Shown here one piece after another: positions 25,796-34,931 of a stretch of DNA of 64,000 bases. The position numbers and the translations under genes are program-made. Numbering within the stretch: the stretch's first letter is position 1; each line of letters starts with the position of its first letter. Location of the stretch: NCBI RefSeq assembly GCF_036346855.1, contig NZ_CP107841.1, forward strand, positions 1 to 64,000, in the 5' to 3' direction. This DNA is from Streptomyces europaeiscabiei (lineage in GTDB: Bacteria > Actinomycetota > Actinomycetes > Streptomycetales > Streptomycetaceae). The notes beneath the pieces are model-generated. The model was not told the DNA's origin. It did not search any database and saw only the letters and a program-made list of their open reading frames with translations.

Positions 25796-26416
25796 GTGGG
25801 AACCTCGATGCGCAAGGGTTTACAGGCCGTGGTGATGGCAGGCGCGATGGGCGCGGCGCTGGCTTTGTCGGCCGGGCAGGCCCACGCCGCCACCGGTGTG
25901 ACCGCGAACTCGGCCTTCATCAATATCAACGCCGCGGCCGACAAGGCGAACCAGATCATCATCAACCCGTCCGGCAGCAACATCACCGTCATCGACAACG
26001 GTGACACCGTCACCGCGGGGGCGGGTTGTACCCAGCTCAGCGCCAACTCGGTGTCCTGCCCGGCGGGCACACGGACGATCCTCCTCAGCGCGGGCGACCG
26101 CAATGACACGGTCATCCTGCGGGCGAGCCTGCGGGCCACGCTCAACGGCGACGCGGGCGGCGACACTCTCCAGACGATCGACAGCACGCAACGCGCTGTC
26201 CTGGTCGGGGGCGACGGCAACGACATCCTGATCGGCGGTGCGGGCGACGACGAGATCGTCGGTGGGGCTGGCCGGGACATCATGGACGGCAACGCCGGAA
26301 ACGACCGGCTGGGCGCCATCGACGGTGTGGGAGGCAACGACTCCTCCAACGGCGACACTGGCACGGACATCTGCCCGGGGGACGTGGGCGACCAGGAGTT
26401 CGACTGCGAGAGCTGA
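25796..26416 (+). CDS. Secreted RTX-like calcium-binding protein
   Basis: The start is taken at GTG 25796, four bases after GGAGG; ATG 25808 is the alternative. A Sec signal peptide (MRKGLQAVVMAGAMGAALAL then AHA|A) is followed by Gly/Asp nonapeptide repeats typical of hemolysin-type calcium-binding proteins: VGGDGNDILIGGAGDDEIVG and AGRDIMDGNAGNDRLG. Two Cys pairs may form disulphides. The repeats fold into a Ca-bound beta-roll outside the cell. There is no associated enzyme domain and no type I secretion gene, so the role is unknown. Confidence 0.82.
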   Translation: MGTSMRKGLQAVVMAGAMGAALALSAGQAHAATGVTANSAFININAAADKANQIIINPSGSNITVIDNGDTVTAGAGCTQLSANSVSCPAGTRTILLSAGDRNDTVILRASLRATLNGDAGGDTLQTIDSTQRAVLVGGDGNDILIGGAGDDEIVGGAGRDIMDGNAGNDRLGAIDGVGGNDSSNGDTGTDICPGDVGDQEFDCES

Positions 26417-26624
26417 GCCGCTCATCCGCAGGGCCGGGACCTGGTATCGGGTGCCGGCCCTCTGCCGGTTCGGTTCTGCACCGAGCGCCGCCTCTTGCAC
26501 CGGGTCGGCCACAGGATGGCCGCCGCGTCCGTAAACGCATTATCGGGAGTGCTGCCCACCCGCGTGATCACGCAGGCCGTCGCGGCCGTAGCCAGGTACG
26601 GCTCCTCCAGCAAGGCCTTCTGGG

Positions 26625-27487
26625 GCGCTGTCACGTTGGCTGAGCAGGTGGGATGATCTTCTGGTTGATCGTGCTGGAGGGGGCTGTCCGTGGGGGCCGT
26701 GTCGCCGTCGTACAAGGGGTACCGGTACCCGGTCGCGGTCATCTCCCACTGCGTGTGGCTGTATCACCGCTTCCCGCTGTCGTTCCGAGAGGTCGAGGAG
26801 CTGATGCTCGAGGGCGGGATCGTCCTCTCCTACGAAACGGTGCGCCGCTGGTGCGCCAAGTTCGGGCAGCGGTACGCCGATTCGCTGCGCCGCTGCCGGC
26901 CCCGGCCTGGTGACAAGTGGCACTTGGACGAGGTCTTCATCAAGATCAATGGGGAACAGAAGTATCTGTGTCGGGCGGTCGACCAGGACGGCAACGTCCT
27001 GGACATCGTGGTACAGAGCCGCCGGGACAAGGCTGCGGCCAGGCGCTTCTTGCGCAGGCTGATGAAGAAGACCCGCACGGTGCCGCGGGTGATCGTCACC
27101 GACAGGCTCCGCTCCTACGGCGCGGCCCACCGCGAGGTCATGCCCTCCGTCGAGCACCGCTCCCACAAGGGCCTGAACAACCGGGCGGAGAACAGCCACC
27201 AGCCAACACGGCAGCGCGAACGGGCGATGAAAGGCTTCCGCGGCACCGGCGCAGCCCAGCGGTTCTTGTCCGCGTTCAGCGGCATCTCACCCCACTTCCG
27301 ACCCCGACGTCATCTGATCCCCGCATCCGACTACCGCACCGAGATGACCATCCGCTTCGCGATCTGGGAGCAGATCACCGGAGTTGCCGGCCTGCCCACC
27401 GCGCCGTAAGTACACAGCCGGAACCCGACTCCACCACCGCCCCGGCACACCGTCAGACAACCCCACACCCAACAACGTGACAACGGC
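26625..27487 (+). mobile_element. IS6-family insertion sequence
   Basis: Left end GCGCTGTCACGTTGGC... at 26625 and right end ...AACGTGACAACGGC at 27487 form imperfect inverted repeats around one transposase gene (~0.86 kb, normal for IS6/IS26-like elements). No flanking target duplication is evident, so the element may have come by replicative cointegration or its flanks were rearranged. The 200 bp to its left (26417-26624) carry no intact gene. Confidence 0.78.
26690..27409 (+). CDS. IS6-family DDE transposase
   Basis: A 239-aa protein. It opens YKGYRYPVAVISHCVWLYHRF and FPLSFREVEELMLEGGI, then SYETVRRWCAKFG. Catalytic acids: D in KWHLDEVFIKI, D in IVTDRLRSY, E in NNRAENSHQPTRQRER, as in IS26/IS6100 relatives. 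Full length for the family and apparently intact. It is the only complete transposase of a simple IS in the window. Confidence 0.93.
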   Translation: MGAVSPSYKGYRYPVAVISHCVWLYHRFPLSFREVEELMLEGGIVLSYETVRRWCAKFGQRYADSLRRCRPRPGDKWHLDEVFIKINGEQKYLCRAVDQDGNVLDIVVQSRRDKAAARRFLRRLMKKTRTVPRVIVTDRLRSYGAAHREVMPSVEHRSHKGLNNRAENSHQPTRQRERAMKGFRGTGAAQRFLSAFSGISPHFRPRRHLIPASDYRTEMTIRFAIWEQITGVAGLPTAP

Positions 27488-27564
27488 ACTGTCGGACTTC
27501 GCAGCCTGCTGCGGGGCAGGCGCGGCATTCTCCAGCGGCAAGGAACTCGGCACCGAGGATCACG

Positions 27565-27690
27565 CCCACCGCAGCCCAGCGGTTCCTGTCCGCCTTCTGT
27601 TCGCCGATGATCGTTGAAGGAGACGTCGTGGCGGGGCACCGCACCCGTCTTCTTGAGAAGGCGACGAAAGAAGCGCCTGGCCGCGGCAGC
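27565..27690. pseudogene. Rearranged IS6 transposase scraps
   Basis: Two short pieces related to the adjacent IS6 transposase in opposite orientations: plus strand TAAQRFLSAF (27569-27600; the intact gene has GAAQRFLSAF), and minus strand AAARRFFRRLLKKTGAVPR (27690-27630; the intact gene has AAARRFLRRLMKKTRTVPR). This shows an earlier, diverged IS6 copy that was inverted and deleted. Confidence 0.7.
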
Positions 27691-27915
27691 GCGTCCAGGC
27701 TCTCGGCCAACTCCCACAGCCGCCCGAACCGGCCCGTTCCCCGCGACTCCGGCAAGATCAGCGGCGACCTCCGCCGCCCACGACGCTACAACCGCCGACT
27801 CCAACGAGTCTTCTACATCACTGCGTTGTTCAGCATCCGACACTGCGAGGACTCCCGCCGGTTCTACGACCGCAAACGCTCCGAGGGCAAGCGCGAGCGT
27901 CACCCCCACAAGCCT
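27690..27915 (+). pseudogene. IS110-family transposase fragment
   Basis: The frame PVPRDSGKISGDLRRPRRYN followed by RRLQRVFYITALFSIRHCED and SRRFYDRKRSEGKRERHPHK is the conserved C-terminal (transposase_20) region of IS110/IS116/IS902 proteins, without the N-terminal DEDD domain. It runs out into unrelated sequence after ~60 codons. Nothing coding can be supported between 27916 and the GH115 gene. Confidence 0.8.
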
Positions 27916-28284
27916 CCAGCTGTGATGATCAGCCGTGTGCCCACCGGACGGCGGTGCGCTCAGCCGCCCTCACTCCATTCCTCCCTTTCCCGCGCCCACG
28001 CGATCGGTGACACCGGGTTCGCAGTCGAGGCGCCCCGTGGTGCGCCGGGCGGGATCGAGGCCGCGCGCGACGATCACGGTTTCCCGTGGCCGGCGCTGCA
28101 GCCGCATCGCCTCGCCGGCCCGCGTGCCGGCCACGCGAGTTCGGGCAAGTGCCGTGCGGCAAGCCCGAGATCGGCGAACAGAGGGTCCGCATGCTCGTCT
28201 CCCGTGACGGCGTACCACGGCGGCCGTGCGAGAAGGCTCCCCCGCGTCTGGACGCGTCCGCTTGCCTGACCTAGGGTACGCAGC

Positions 28285-28431
28285 AAGCGCTTTCTGGCCT
28301 GGTCATGCCAACCTGTGACCCGGGCCGTGCCCCACTCCCCGCGCCGACAGCACCGCTCCCCGCCTCCCGCCAGCGAGTCATGCGTCAGCCCTGCGCGACG
28401 GCCCGGACGTGGCGTCGGGCAGGGCTGACGC
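28285..28431 (+). promoter_or_regulatory. LacI-type operator and leader hairpin of the GH115 gene
   Basis: AAGCGCTT at 28285-28292 (within GCAAGCGCTTTC) matches the core of LacI-family sugar-regulator operators common before Streptomyces glycosidase genes. Downstream, GCGTCAGCCCTGC (28382-28394) pairs perfectly with GCAGGGCTGACGC (28419-28431), extended by CGACG/CGTCG inside. This stem ends right before the GGAAAGG ribosome site, so folding could affect translation. Confidence 0.6.
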
Positions 28432-28447
28432 GGAAAGGCAGCGCCCC

Positions 28448-31438
28448 GTGCCGCACGACGAACCACAGAGCCCGTCGACCGCGTGGACCCGTAAGTCGTT
28501 CCTCCGGGGAATGACGGCAGTCGGTGTGGCCCCGCTGCTACCCGGGGTGCTGCCCTCGCCGGCCCGGGCCGTCTCGTCGGACGATGCCGCCGGCTTCCCT
28601 CTGCTGCGGGACGGCGTGGTCGTCGACCTGTTCGTCGACCCGGCCGCCGATCCCGCCGTGTCCCGCGCGGCCGGGGATCTCCAGGCGGACATGGAGCGGG
28701 TCGGCGGGGTGCGTCCGCGGCTGCTGCGCGCCCTGCCCCAGGAGGCCTCACTCCTTGTCCTGGTGGGCACCATCGGCGCGAGCCCGGCCATCGACCGGCT
28801 CATCGCGGACCGGCGGCTGGACGTCTCCCGGGTGAAGGGCCGTTGGGAGGCGTCCGTGACCCAGGTCGTGGACCGCCCGCTGCCCGGCGTGGAACGCGCC
28901 CTGGTGATCGCCGGCAGCGACCGGCGCGGCACCGTCTACGGCGTCTACGACACCTCGGAGCGCATCGGGGTGTCGCCGTGGCACTGGTGGGCCGACGTTC
29001 CGGTCGAACGCCGCGACACGGTGACGGTCCCGTCGGGCACGCAGAAGCGGTACGAGCCGTCCGTCCGCTACCGGGGCATCTTCATCAACGACGAGCAGAA
29101 CCTCACCACCTGGTCCCACCGGATGCAGGAACCGGACAAGCACATCGGCCCCGAAACCTACCGACGCGTCTTCGAGCTGCTGCTCCGCCTCAAGGCCAAC
29201 TACCTGTGGCCCGCCATGCATCCGTACTCCGACTTCTTCAACAAACACCGCGCGAACCCCGAACTGGCCGACCACTACGGCATCGTCGTCGGATCCAGCC
29301 ACCCCGAGGCCATGCTGCGCAACGGCGTCCACGAATGGGACCCCTGGGCCAAGGATCACCCGGCCGCCGACGGCAGCCTGCCGGTGTACGACTACACGGT
29401 GAACCCCGCTGTCATCTCGGACTACTGGCGGGCGAGGGCGCGGCAGAACGCCGGCTACGAGAGCAGCTGGACCCTGGGGATGCGCGGTCTGCACGACAGC
29501 GCGCTGGAGACGAAGCACGCCACCACCCTCGCGGAGAAGGTCGTGGTGATGAACGACATCATCGCGGACCAGCGCCGCCTTCTGGCCGAGGAGGTGGGCA
29601 CCGCGGCCGAACCGCAGATCTTCATCCCGTACAAGGAGGTCCTGGACCTGTACAACGCGGGTGTCCAGGTGCCCGACGACGTCACGCTGATCTGGCCGGA
29701 CGACAACCACGGCAACATGCGCCAACTGCCCGACGAGGCCGAGCGGCGGCGACCGGGCGGCAACGGCATCTACTACCACCTCTCCTACTGGGGCCGCCCC
29801 AAGAGCTATCTGTGGCTGGACACCACCCAACTCGCCAAAATCTGGCAGGAGTTGCGTCGGGTGCACGAGCACGGCGCCGACCGTATGTGGATCTTCAACG
29901 TGGGAGACATCAAGTCGATCGAGACCGGGCTGTCCTTCTCCATGGACATGGCCTGGGACGTGGACCGGTGGAACGCCGACGAGGTGGAGGGCTTCCTCGT
30001 CGAATGGGCCGGGCGGCAGTTCGGGCACCGCCACGGCGCGGAGATCGCCGCGATCCGCACCGAGTACTACCGCCTCGCGGCGGAGCTGCGGCCGGAGTTC
30101 GTCGCCCGCGGTCTGCTCTCCGTGGTCCACCACGGCGACGAGGCGGGCCGCCGGATGTCCGCGTACGACCGCCTCCTGCAGCGGGTCCGCGCGCTCGGCG
30201 CCAAGCTGCCGGAGGCCTACCGTGACGCCTTCTACGAACTGGTCGAATACCCGGTCCACGGCGCCTACTTGATGAACCTGAAGTTCTACTGGGCGGAGCG
30301 CAACGCACTCGCGGTCCGTCAGGGGCGCGGGGCCGGCACGAACCGTTTCGCGGACCTGTCCGACGCCGCCCACGCCGAGGAGGCGGCGATCACCAGGCGC
30401 TACAACACCGAGGTGGCCGGCGGAAAGTGGAACGGGATCGTCAACCCCTACCCCTCGCAGATCCCCAAGGCGCCGGGCCGTCCGAGCGTCACCAGGGTCG
30501 CCCGGAAGGAGACCTCGGGTCTGGGCGTGGCGGCCGAGGGCAACGAGACCGGCACCGGGCGGCCGCTGTCCTTCTCCTCCTACACCCGTGACCGGCGCTT
30601 CGTCGACGTGTTCAACACCGGCTTCCTCCCCCTGGACTGGGCCGCGGAGGCGAGCCACCCCTGGGTACGGCTGAGCACCTCCGGCGGCACGATGACCGAA
30701 CAGACCCGGGTGTCGGTGGAGATCGACTGGGAGCGGGTGCCCGAGGGCGCACACGAAGCCACGGTGACCGTCACCGGTGCAGGCAACAGGTTCGACGTAC
30801 CCCTACGGGTGCTCAACGACGGGAGGCGGGCGCGCCGGCGGGCGCGCGGCTTCGTCGAGGCCCACGGGTATGTCTCGATAGACGCCGCGCACCACGACCA
30901 CCGGGTGGCGCGCGGCGGGGCCCGTTGGCGGACGGTACGCGGGCTCGGCCGCCGTACGGCCGCCATGGAGGCGGCGCCTTCGACGGCAGCCCCGATCACC
31001 GAGGAGTTCACCACTCGGGCACCGGAGTTGAGCTACCGAGTCCGTTTCGCCGGCACCGGGGACTTCCGGGTCACCGTCTTCAGGCTCCCCTCCCTCGACG
31101 AACGCGGCCGTCGCCGGGTCGCCCTGGCCCTCGACGACCAGCCGGTCGCCGTCCTGGCGGGACAGGCCGTCGCCACGGGCAACCGCGGCGACGCGTGGGC
31201 CCGCAACGTCGAGGACGGCATCGAGAAACTGACCACCACCGTGACAGTCACCGAACCCGGCGAACACGTCCTGCGGCTCTTCATGGTCGATCCCGCGATC
31301 GCCGTGGACCAGATCGTCATCGACACCGGCGGGCTGCCCGTCACCTACCTCGCGCCGCCGGAGAGCTACCACCACTCCTTCAACGCCGATCCCGTGCCGG
31401 AGGACGCGCCGGGGCTGCCGGGCACGCCGGGCCGGTAG
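28448..31438 (+). CDS. Secreted GH115 alpha-glucuronidase
   Basis: A 996-aa protein from GTG 28448. The signal region TRKSFLRGM then VAPLLPGVLPSPARA resembles a Tat leader, with RK rather than the twin RR. The catalytic part matches glycoside hydrolase family 115: RGTVYGVYDTSERIGVSPWH, YRGIFINDEQNL, LKANYLWPAMHPYSDFF and IWPDDNHGNMRQLPDEAE. The C-terminal ~250 residues form the family's beta-rich accessory domain. GH115 enzymes remove 4-O-methyl-glucuronic acid side chains from xylan, so this is a plant-biomass gene. Likely controlled by a LacI-type repressor through the AAGCGCTT site. Complete, normal length. Confidence 0.9.
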   Translation: MPHDEPQSPSTAWTRKSFLRGMTAVGVAPLLPGVLPSPARAVSSDDAAGFPLLRDGVVVDLFVDPAADPAVSRAAGDLQADMERVGGVRPRLLRALPQEASLLVLVGTIGASPAIDRLIADRRLDVSRVKGRWEASVTQVVDRPLPGVERALVIAGSDRRGTVYGVYDTSERIGVSPWHWWADVPVERRDTVTVPSGTQKRYEPSVRYRGIFINDEQNLTTWSHRMQEPDKHIGPETYRRVFELLLRLKANYLWPAMHPYSDFFNKHRANPELADHYGIVVGSSHPEAMLRNGVHEWDPWAKDHPAADGSLPVYDYTVNPAVISDYWRARARQNAGYESSWTLGMRGLHDSALETKHATTLAEKVVVMNDIIADQRRLLAEEVGTAAEPQIFIPYKEVLDLYNAGVQVPDDVTLIWPDDNHGNMRQLPDEAERRRPGGNGIYYHLSYWGRPKSYLWLDTTQLAKIWQELRRVHEHGADRMWIFNVGDIKSIETGLSFSMDMAWDVDRWNADEVEGFLVEWAGRQFGHRHGAEIAAIRTEYYRLAAELRPEFVARGLLSVVHHGDEAGRRMSAYDRLLQRVRALGAKLPEAYRDAFYELVEYPVHGAYLMNLKFYWAERNALAVRQGRGAGTNRFADLSDAAHAEEAAITRRYNTEVAGGKWNGIVNPYPSQIPKAPGRPSVTRVARKETSGLGVAAEGNETGTGRPLSFSSYTRDRRFVDVFNTGFLPLDWAAEASHPWVRLSTSGGTMTEQTRVSVEIDWERVPEGAHEATVTVTGAGNRFDVPLRVLNDGRRARRRARGFVEAHGYVSIDAAHHDHRVARGGARWRTVRGLGRRTAAMEAAPSTAAPITEEFTTRAPELSYRVRFAGTGDFRVTVFRLPSLDERGRRRVALALDDQPVAVLAGQAVATGNRGDAWARNVEDGIEKLTTTVTVTEPGEHVLRLFMVDPAIAVDQIVIDTGGLPVTYLAPPESYHHSFNADPVPEDAPGLPGTPGR

Positions 31439-31513
31439 GTAGGCGTCACCAAGCGCACCCACAGCTAGGCCTGCGGCCCGGCCGGCCTGCCGCGAGCGAC
31501 GCCGACAGAGGCG

Positions 31514-31605
31514 GTGCCTCAGCCGTTCCGCTACAGCGGCGCCCACCCGGACCCGACGGGCCTGTACAGGATGGGCGCCCGTTACTACGGCCCCACATCG
31601 GCAGC
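31514..31605 (+). pseudogene. Rhs-repeat core fragment
   Basis: PFRYSGAHPDPTGLYRMGAR then YYGP is the conserved Rhs-core end motif (PfrYaGqy.DpeTGLy...RYYdp). About 30 codons remain; it joins directly to an MFS fragment. The rest of the polymorphic toxin gene is absent. Confidence 0.75.
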
Positions 31606-31611
31606 GAGAAC

Positions 31612-31938
31612 GTGCCGCCTCCCAACGCCGCCCGCGACCAGGATGGATGGCTCACTCCGGGCGTCAAGGGCATCGGCTCCGCCAGCTTCCTTGCTGATGT
31701 CGGCCATGAAAGTCCTCCCGCACTGCTGCCCTCTTTGCTTACATCCCTCGGCGCTCCGGCGGCGGCTTTGGGCGTGATCGAAGGGGTCTCCGACGCCCTG
31801 GCCTGCGCGGCCAGGTTCGGTGGCGGCGTCCTGGCGGATGATTCGTCCCGGCGCCGCAAGGTCGCCGTGGGTGGCTATGCGGCCACTGCCGTTCTCGGCG
31901 CCGTGACTGAGCTTCCCCCGGTGTGCGGGAGGTGCTGA
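31612..31938 (+). pseudogene. Truncated MFS transporter (N-terminal part)
   Basis: Frame from GTG 31612: RDQDGWLTPGVKGIGSASFL, ADVGHESPPALLPSLLTSLG, then GAPAAALGVIEGVSDALACA and RFGGGVLADDSSRRRKVAVG, the first two to three membrane segments and the cytoplasmic loop motif of an MFS exporter family. It stops at ~109 codons where an IS3-type fragment abuts, so the IS probably truncated it. Confidence 0.75.
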
Positions 31939-32262
31939 TCAGCTGTTCAGGGCGGGTTGACGGGGTTTCAGGTTCGTTCGTTCGGTCGTTGCCTGGTCGG
32001 CGTAGTGCTTCTCCTCGAACTCGACCGGGCTGAGGTAGCCGAGCCGTTTCTGGATGCGCCGGGAGTCATAGAAGCCGTCGATGTACTCGAAGAGCGCGAG
32101 GTTCGCCTCGGCCCTGGTCGCGAAGGCGCGGTCGCGGATGCACTCCGTCTTGATCAGCATCCACACATGCTCCGCGAGAGCGTTATCGTACGAGTCCCCG
32201 ACCGAGCCCATGGACGCGTGAACTCCCGCACGCACCAGGCGAGTTGTCAGTTCACTCCGCAC
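31939..32262 (-). pseudogene. IS3-family transposase, C-terminal fragment
   Basis: GVHASMGSVGDSYDNALAEH is the strongly conserved last DDE segment of IS3-type OrfB, followed by LFEYIDGFYDSRRIQKRLGY and LSPVEFEEKHY. The upstream catalytic part is missing. Between 32263 and 32739 I find no gene; a few short dyads are present but no coding bias. Confidence 0.9.
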
Positions 32263-32739
32263 GAGCGGCGGGACAGATGAACAGCGCGGTCAACCGCTGC
32301 AGCAATCTGGTGGACGAATCCAGAGCGCGGATATAACCGGCTATACCATCAGCATGCGCCCCACCGCGGCAATCCGCATCTCAGCGAGCAGGATGCTCAG
32401 CGCCTAGGTATCCCCGCACACAGACGGGGAGTTGAAAGTCGGAATACCGGCACAGCCGGCTGGTCATATCGGCTGCGCAGGCAGCGGAAACGTCCCTTGG
32501 CCCAGCGCGCATGACCGCCTGTCTGACGCCCCCAGGGCGAATCCCCGCCGGACGGCACCCGTTACAGAGTCGCGGCGCACCAGACGTACAGGACTCGATC
32601 AGACCGTTGCAGAATCGTGGTACCCAACTCCCCTCAATGCAGTGGGGGTTGTATGCCGATTTCCTGCATGGCGCAAAAGGCCAGACCGCCTTCAGTGCCG
32701 ACGCATGATCGCGTGCAGCGGTCAGGCTGTGGCCGGGGG

Positions 32740-32938
32740 CACCCATCTCATCGAGCAGGCTCCGCACTCGTGCCTCGATCGCGTCACGGATGGGGCGTAC
32801 GGCATCGACACCGTGACCGGCCGGGTCGTCAGGCTGCCAGTCGAGGTACCGCTTGCCGGGGAAGACGGGGCAGGTGCCGCCGCACCCCATGGTGATGACC
32901 ACGTCGGATGCCTGGCCGGCCTCCACCGTGAGGACCAT
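32740..32938 (-). pseudogene. Arsenate reductase (ArsC, LMW phosphatase type) fragment
   Basis: EAGQASDVVITMGCGGTCPV then FPGKRYLDWQPDDPAGHGVD and AVRPIRDAIEARVRSLLDEM match the C-terminal half of low-molecular-weight-phosphatase-type arsenate reductases. The N-terminal CxxxxxR catalytic loop is absent and the 3' end runs into unrelated sequence. No other ars gene is nearby, so an arsenic operon was lost from this site. Confidence 0.75.
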
Positions 32939-32958
32939 GGACAGGGAGGTGGTTCACC

Positions 32959-33339
32959 ATGGGCAAGGCAAACGCAGGCGATCGGGTGCCGATACCGATG
33001 ACACCGAAGGTGGCCTCGCGAGTGCAGCCCGCAGCCGCGAGGAACTCCTTTATCCACAGGCCCGAACGCGATCGGCGGTTCCTTCGTACGCTGCTGCCCG
33101 AGTCGATCACACGGGGGTGTGCGGAATGCGGTACGGGCGTGGTGGTGGAGGAACCCTCGGTGGAGGTCATGGCGCAGCTGCCGGACGACCGGGCCCGGAA
33201 GGAGGTGATGGCGCTGGTGGAGGCCCGCGGATGGATCCGCGGGCCTGGCGCGACGTCCGGGACCCTGGCTCCGTGGAGGAGATCCGGGAGGCGTTCGGGC
33301 GACGATGCTGGATCCAGTACATGCCGCACGCCTCAGTAG
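32959..33339 (+). CDS. Small hypothetical protein
   Basis: ATG 32959 has a strong GGGAGG site nine bases upstream. The first ~30 residues (MGKANAGDRVPIPMTPKVAS RVQPAAARN) resemble short basic proteins common in Streptomyces, but the remaining part (including CAECG) does not obviously belong, so the gene may be a fusion or frameshift product. Function unknown. Confidence 0.4.
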   Translation: MGKANAGDRVPIPMTPKVASRVQPAAARNSFIHRPERDRRFLRTLLPESITRGCAECGTGVVVEEPSVEVMAQLPDDRARKEVMALVEARGWIRGPGATSGTLAPWRRSGRRSGDDAGSSTCRTPQ

Positions 33340-33547
33340 GTGATTTTCTTCCTGCGCTTGGGACATCTGCGGCCCGGCCGTGGGGGCGGCAAGACCGATG
33401 CGGCGCTGGAGTTCCCGCTTGGGGCCTGCCGGACGTTGGTGCGCTTCCGCAGGAGTCACAACTCCCGTACAACCAGGCCTCTGTTTCGTGCATCTGAATC
33501 AGTGACCGCTTGAAGCGGCACCGGATTCCGGCGATCAGGAGGAGAGA

Positions 33548-33664
33548 GTGCGTAGAGCCGTACTCGGTTTGTTCGTGGCACTGGCGGCGGTGCTTGCGGT
33601 GGTGCCGCTCGCCGGCGCCGACCAGAGCGAGACCGTCGCCTGCTGCGGCCATGCCCCGAAGTAA
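33548..33664 (+). CDS. Secreted CCG micropeptide 1
   Basis: A 38-codon gene starting at GTG 33548 right behind AGGAGGAGAGA. It encodes a signal peptide (MRRAVLGLFVALAAVLAVVP then LAGA) and a mature tail of about 14 residues, DQSETVACCGHAPK. A near-identical copy lies 98 bp downstream. The adjacent cysteines in VACCG are the notable feature. No modifying enzyme or transporter is adjacent. Function unknown; a signal or structural peptide is possible. Confidence 0.65.
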   Translation: MRRAVLGLFVALAAVLAVVPLAGADQSETVACCGHAPK

Positions 33665-33762
33665 TGGGTACTCACCGCTGGCGCGACCGGCCCGACGATG
33701 TGACGGGCACGGCCATCGCCAGCGGAAGTACTGGACACGTTCCCCTTCGACAAGGAGATGTG

Positions 33763-33879
33763 ATGCGTAGAGCCGTACTCGGTTTGTTCGTGGCACTGGC
33801 GGCTGTGCTCGCCGTAGTGCCGCTCGCCGGCGCCGACCAGACCGAGACCGTCGCCTGCTGCGGCCAGACCCCGAAGTGA
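33763..33879 (+). CDS. Secreted CCG micropeptide 2
   Basis: A second 38-codon copy, ATG 33763 behind AAGGAG. The leader is identical to copy 1; the tail is DQTETVACCGQTPK, differing at three positions (S/T, H/Q, A/T). The sequence after each stop (GGGTACTCACCGCT) is also repeated, so the unit arose by tandem duplication of ~215 bp. Retention of frame, start, ribosome site and CCG motif in both copies argues for function. Confidence 0.65.
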   Translation: MRRAVLGLFVALAAVLAVVPLAGADQTETVACCGQTPK

Positions 33880-34017
33880 TGGGTACTCACCGCTAGCCTC
33901 GCCGTTTCGCCCGAGTACGGCGGCAGCTGAGGCAGAAACACGAAAGTGCCTTCCTGACCTGGGAACGATGAACCTTGCTGAGGGGTTCTGTCGGTCCAGG
34001 CGGAGGGCACTTTCTAC

Positions 34018-34560
34018 GTGCAGGGTATCGGGTTGCGTCCCAAGGTCCATGTCAGTGCCGATGGTTCGGGGGTGATCGGGCATGCCGGGGCGCGGCTGCT
34101 GGCGGATCTCGCTGATGCCACCGGTCTGAGCGCCGCGTACTCCGCCGTCCTCAGGCCGCTTCGGCCGCGCGGGACCGGACATGATCCGGGCCGGATCGCC
34201 ACCGACCTTGCGGTGATGCTCGCCGACGGTGGTGAGGCCATCGCGGATCTGGCCGTACTGCGGGACCAGCCAGCAGTCTTGGGCCCTGCCGCCTCGACAC
34301 CGACGGCCTGGCGGCTGCTCGCCTATGTTGACGACAGTGCCCTCGCCTCGCTGGCTTCCGCCCGTGCCCGGGCCCGGGAAGTCGCCTGGCTGCAGGCCGC
34401 CGAGCACGGTGAGGGCATACCCGCGGTTCGGGCCGCGGGACGCATGCTGCCCGGTCTGGTCCTGGACCTCGACGCCACGCTGGTCACCTGCCATTCCGAG
34501 AAAGAGCAGGCCGCTCCACCCTATAAGGGCGGCTTCGGGTTCCACCCGCTGCTGTGCTTC
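34018..34560 (+). pseudogene. IS1380-family transposase, N-terminal fragment
   Basis: Frame GLRPKVHVSADGSGVIGHAG, then LLADLADATGLSAAYSAVL, VMLADGGEAIADLAVLRDQ and LVLDLDATLVTCHSEKEQAA PPYKGGFGFHPLL, the start and first catalytic Asp (DLDATLV) of IS1380-type transposases. Similarity breaks after HPLLCFL. The remaining ~370 bp to 34931 hold no gene I can support. Confidence 0.8.
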
Positions 34561-34931
34561 CTGGCGAGGGGCGGCGGCGCAAAGACATCGTCGCCCGCCA
34601 TGCTCGCCCGGCTCGCGGGGCACGCGACTGGCTGGCACGACGGCACATCGCGCGGCGGGCTGTCGCTGCCAGGAGCCGGCCGCCGGGGCCCGCTCCGGCC
34701 CTCCCGCACACGGATGTTGGCGTTTTCCAGCCACGGTCTGTTGCTGTGGCTGATTTGGGTGCATGGTGTGAGGGCGGGTACCGAGCCACCTCCGGGTGAG
34801 GTGTCCCCTCTGCCGGGTCCTGCCGTCGCCGACGGCAGAACCCGCCGCGCCTCCCGGCTCTCCACGCGAGGGTCTGCGGCTGCCCGCACTCCGGCGGGCC
34901 TCACCACGCCCACAGCGCCCATGATGGATCC

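Noticed and set aside
26422..26742. Minus-strand 106-aa frame spanning the left end of the IS6 element
   Set aside because: It crosses the IS boundary and combines unrelated sequence; at most a remnant of unknown origin.
28748..30754. 668-aa minus-strand frame
   Set aside because: Shadow of the GH115 gene.
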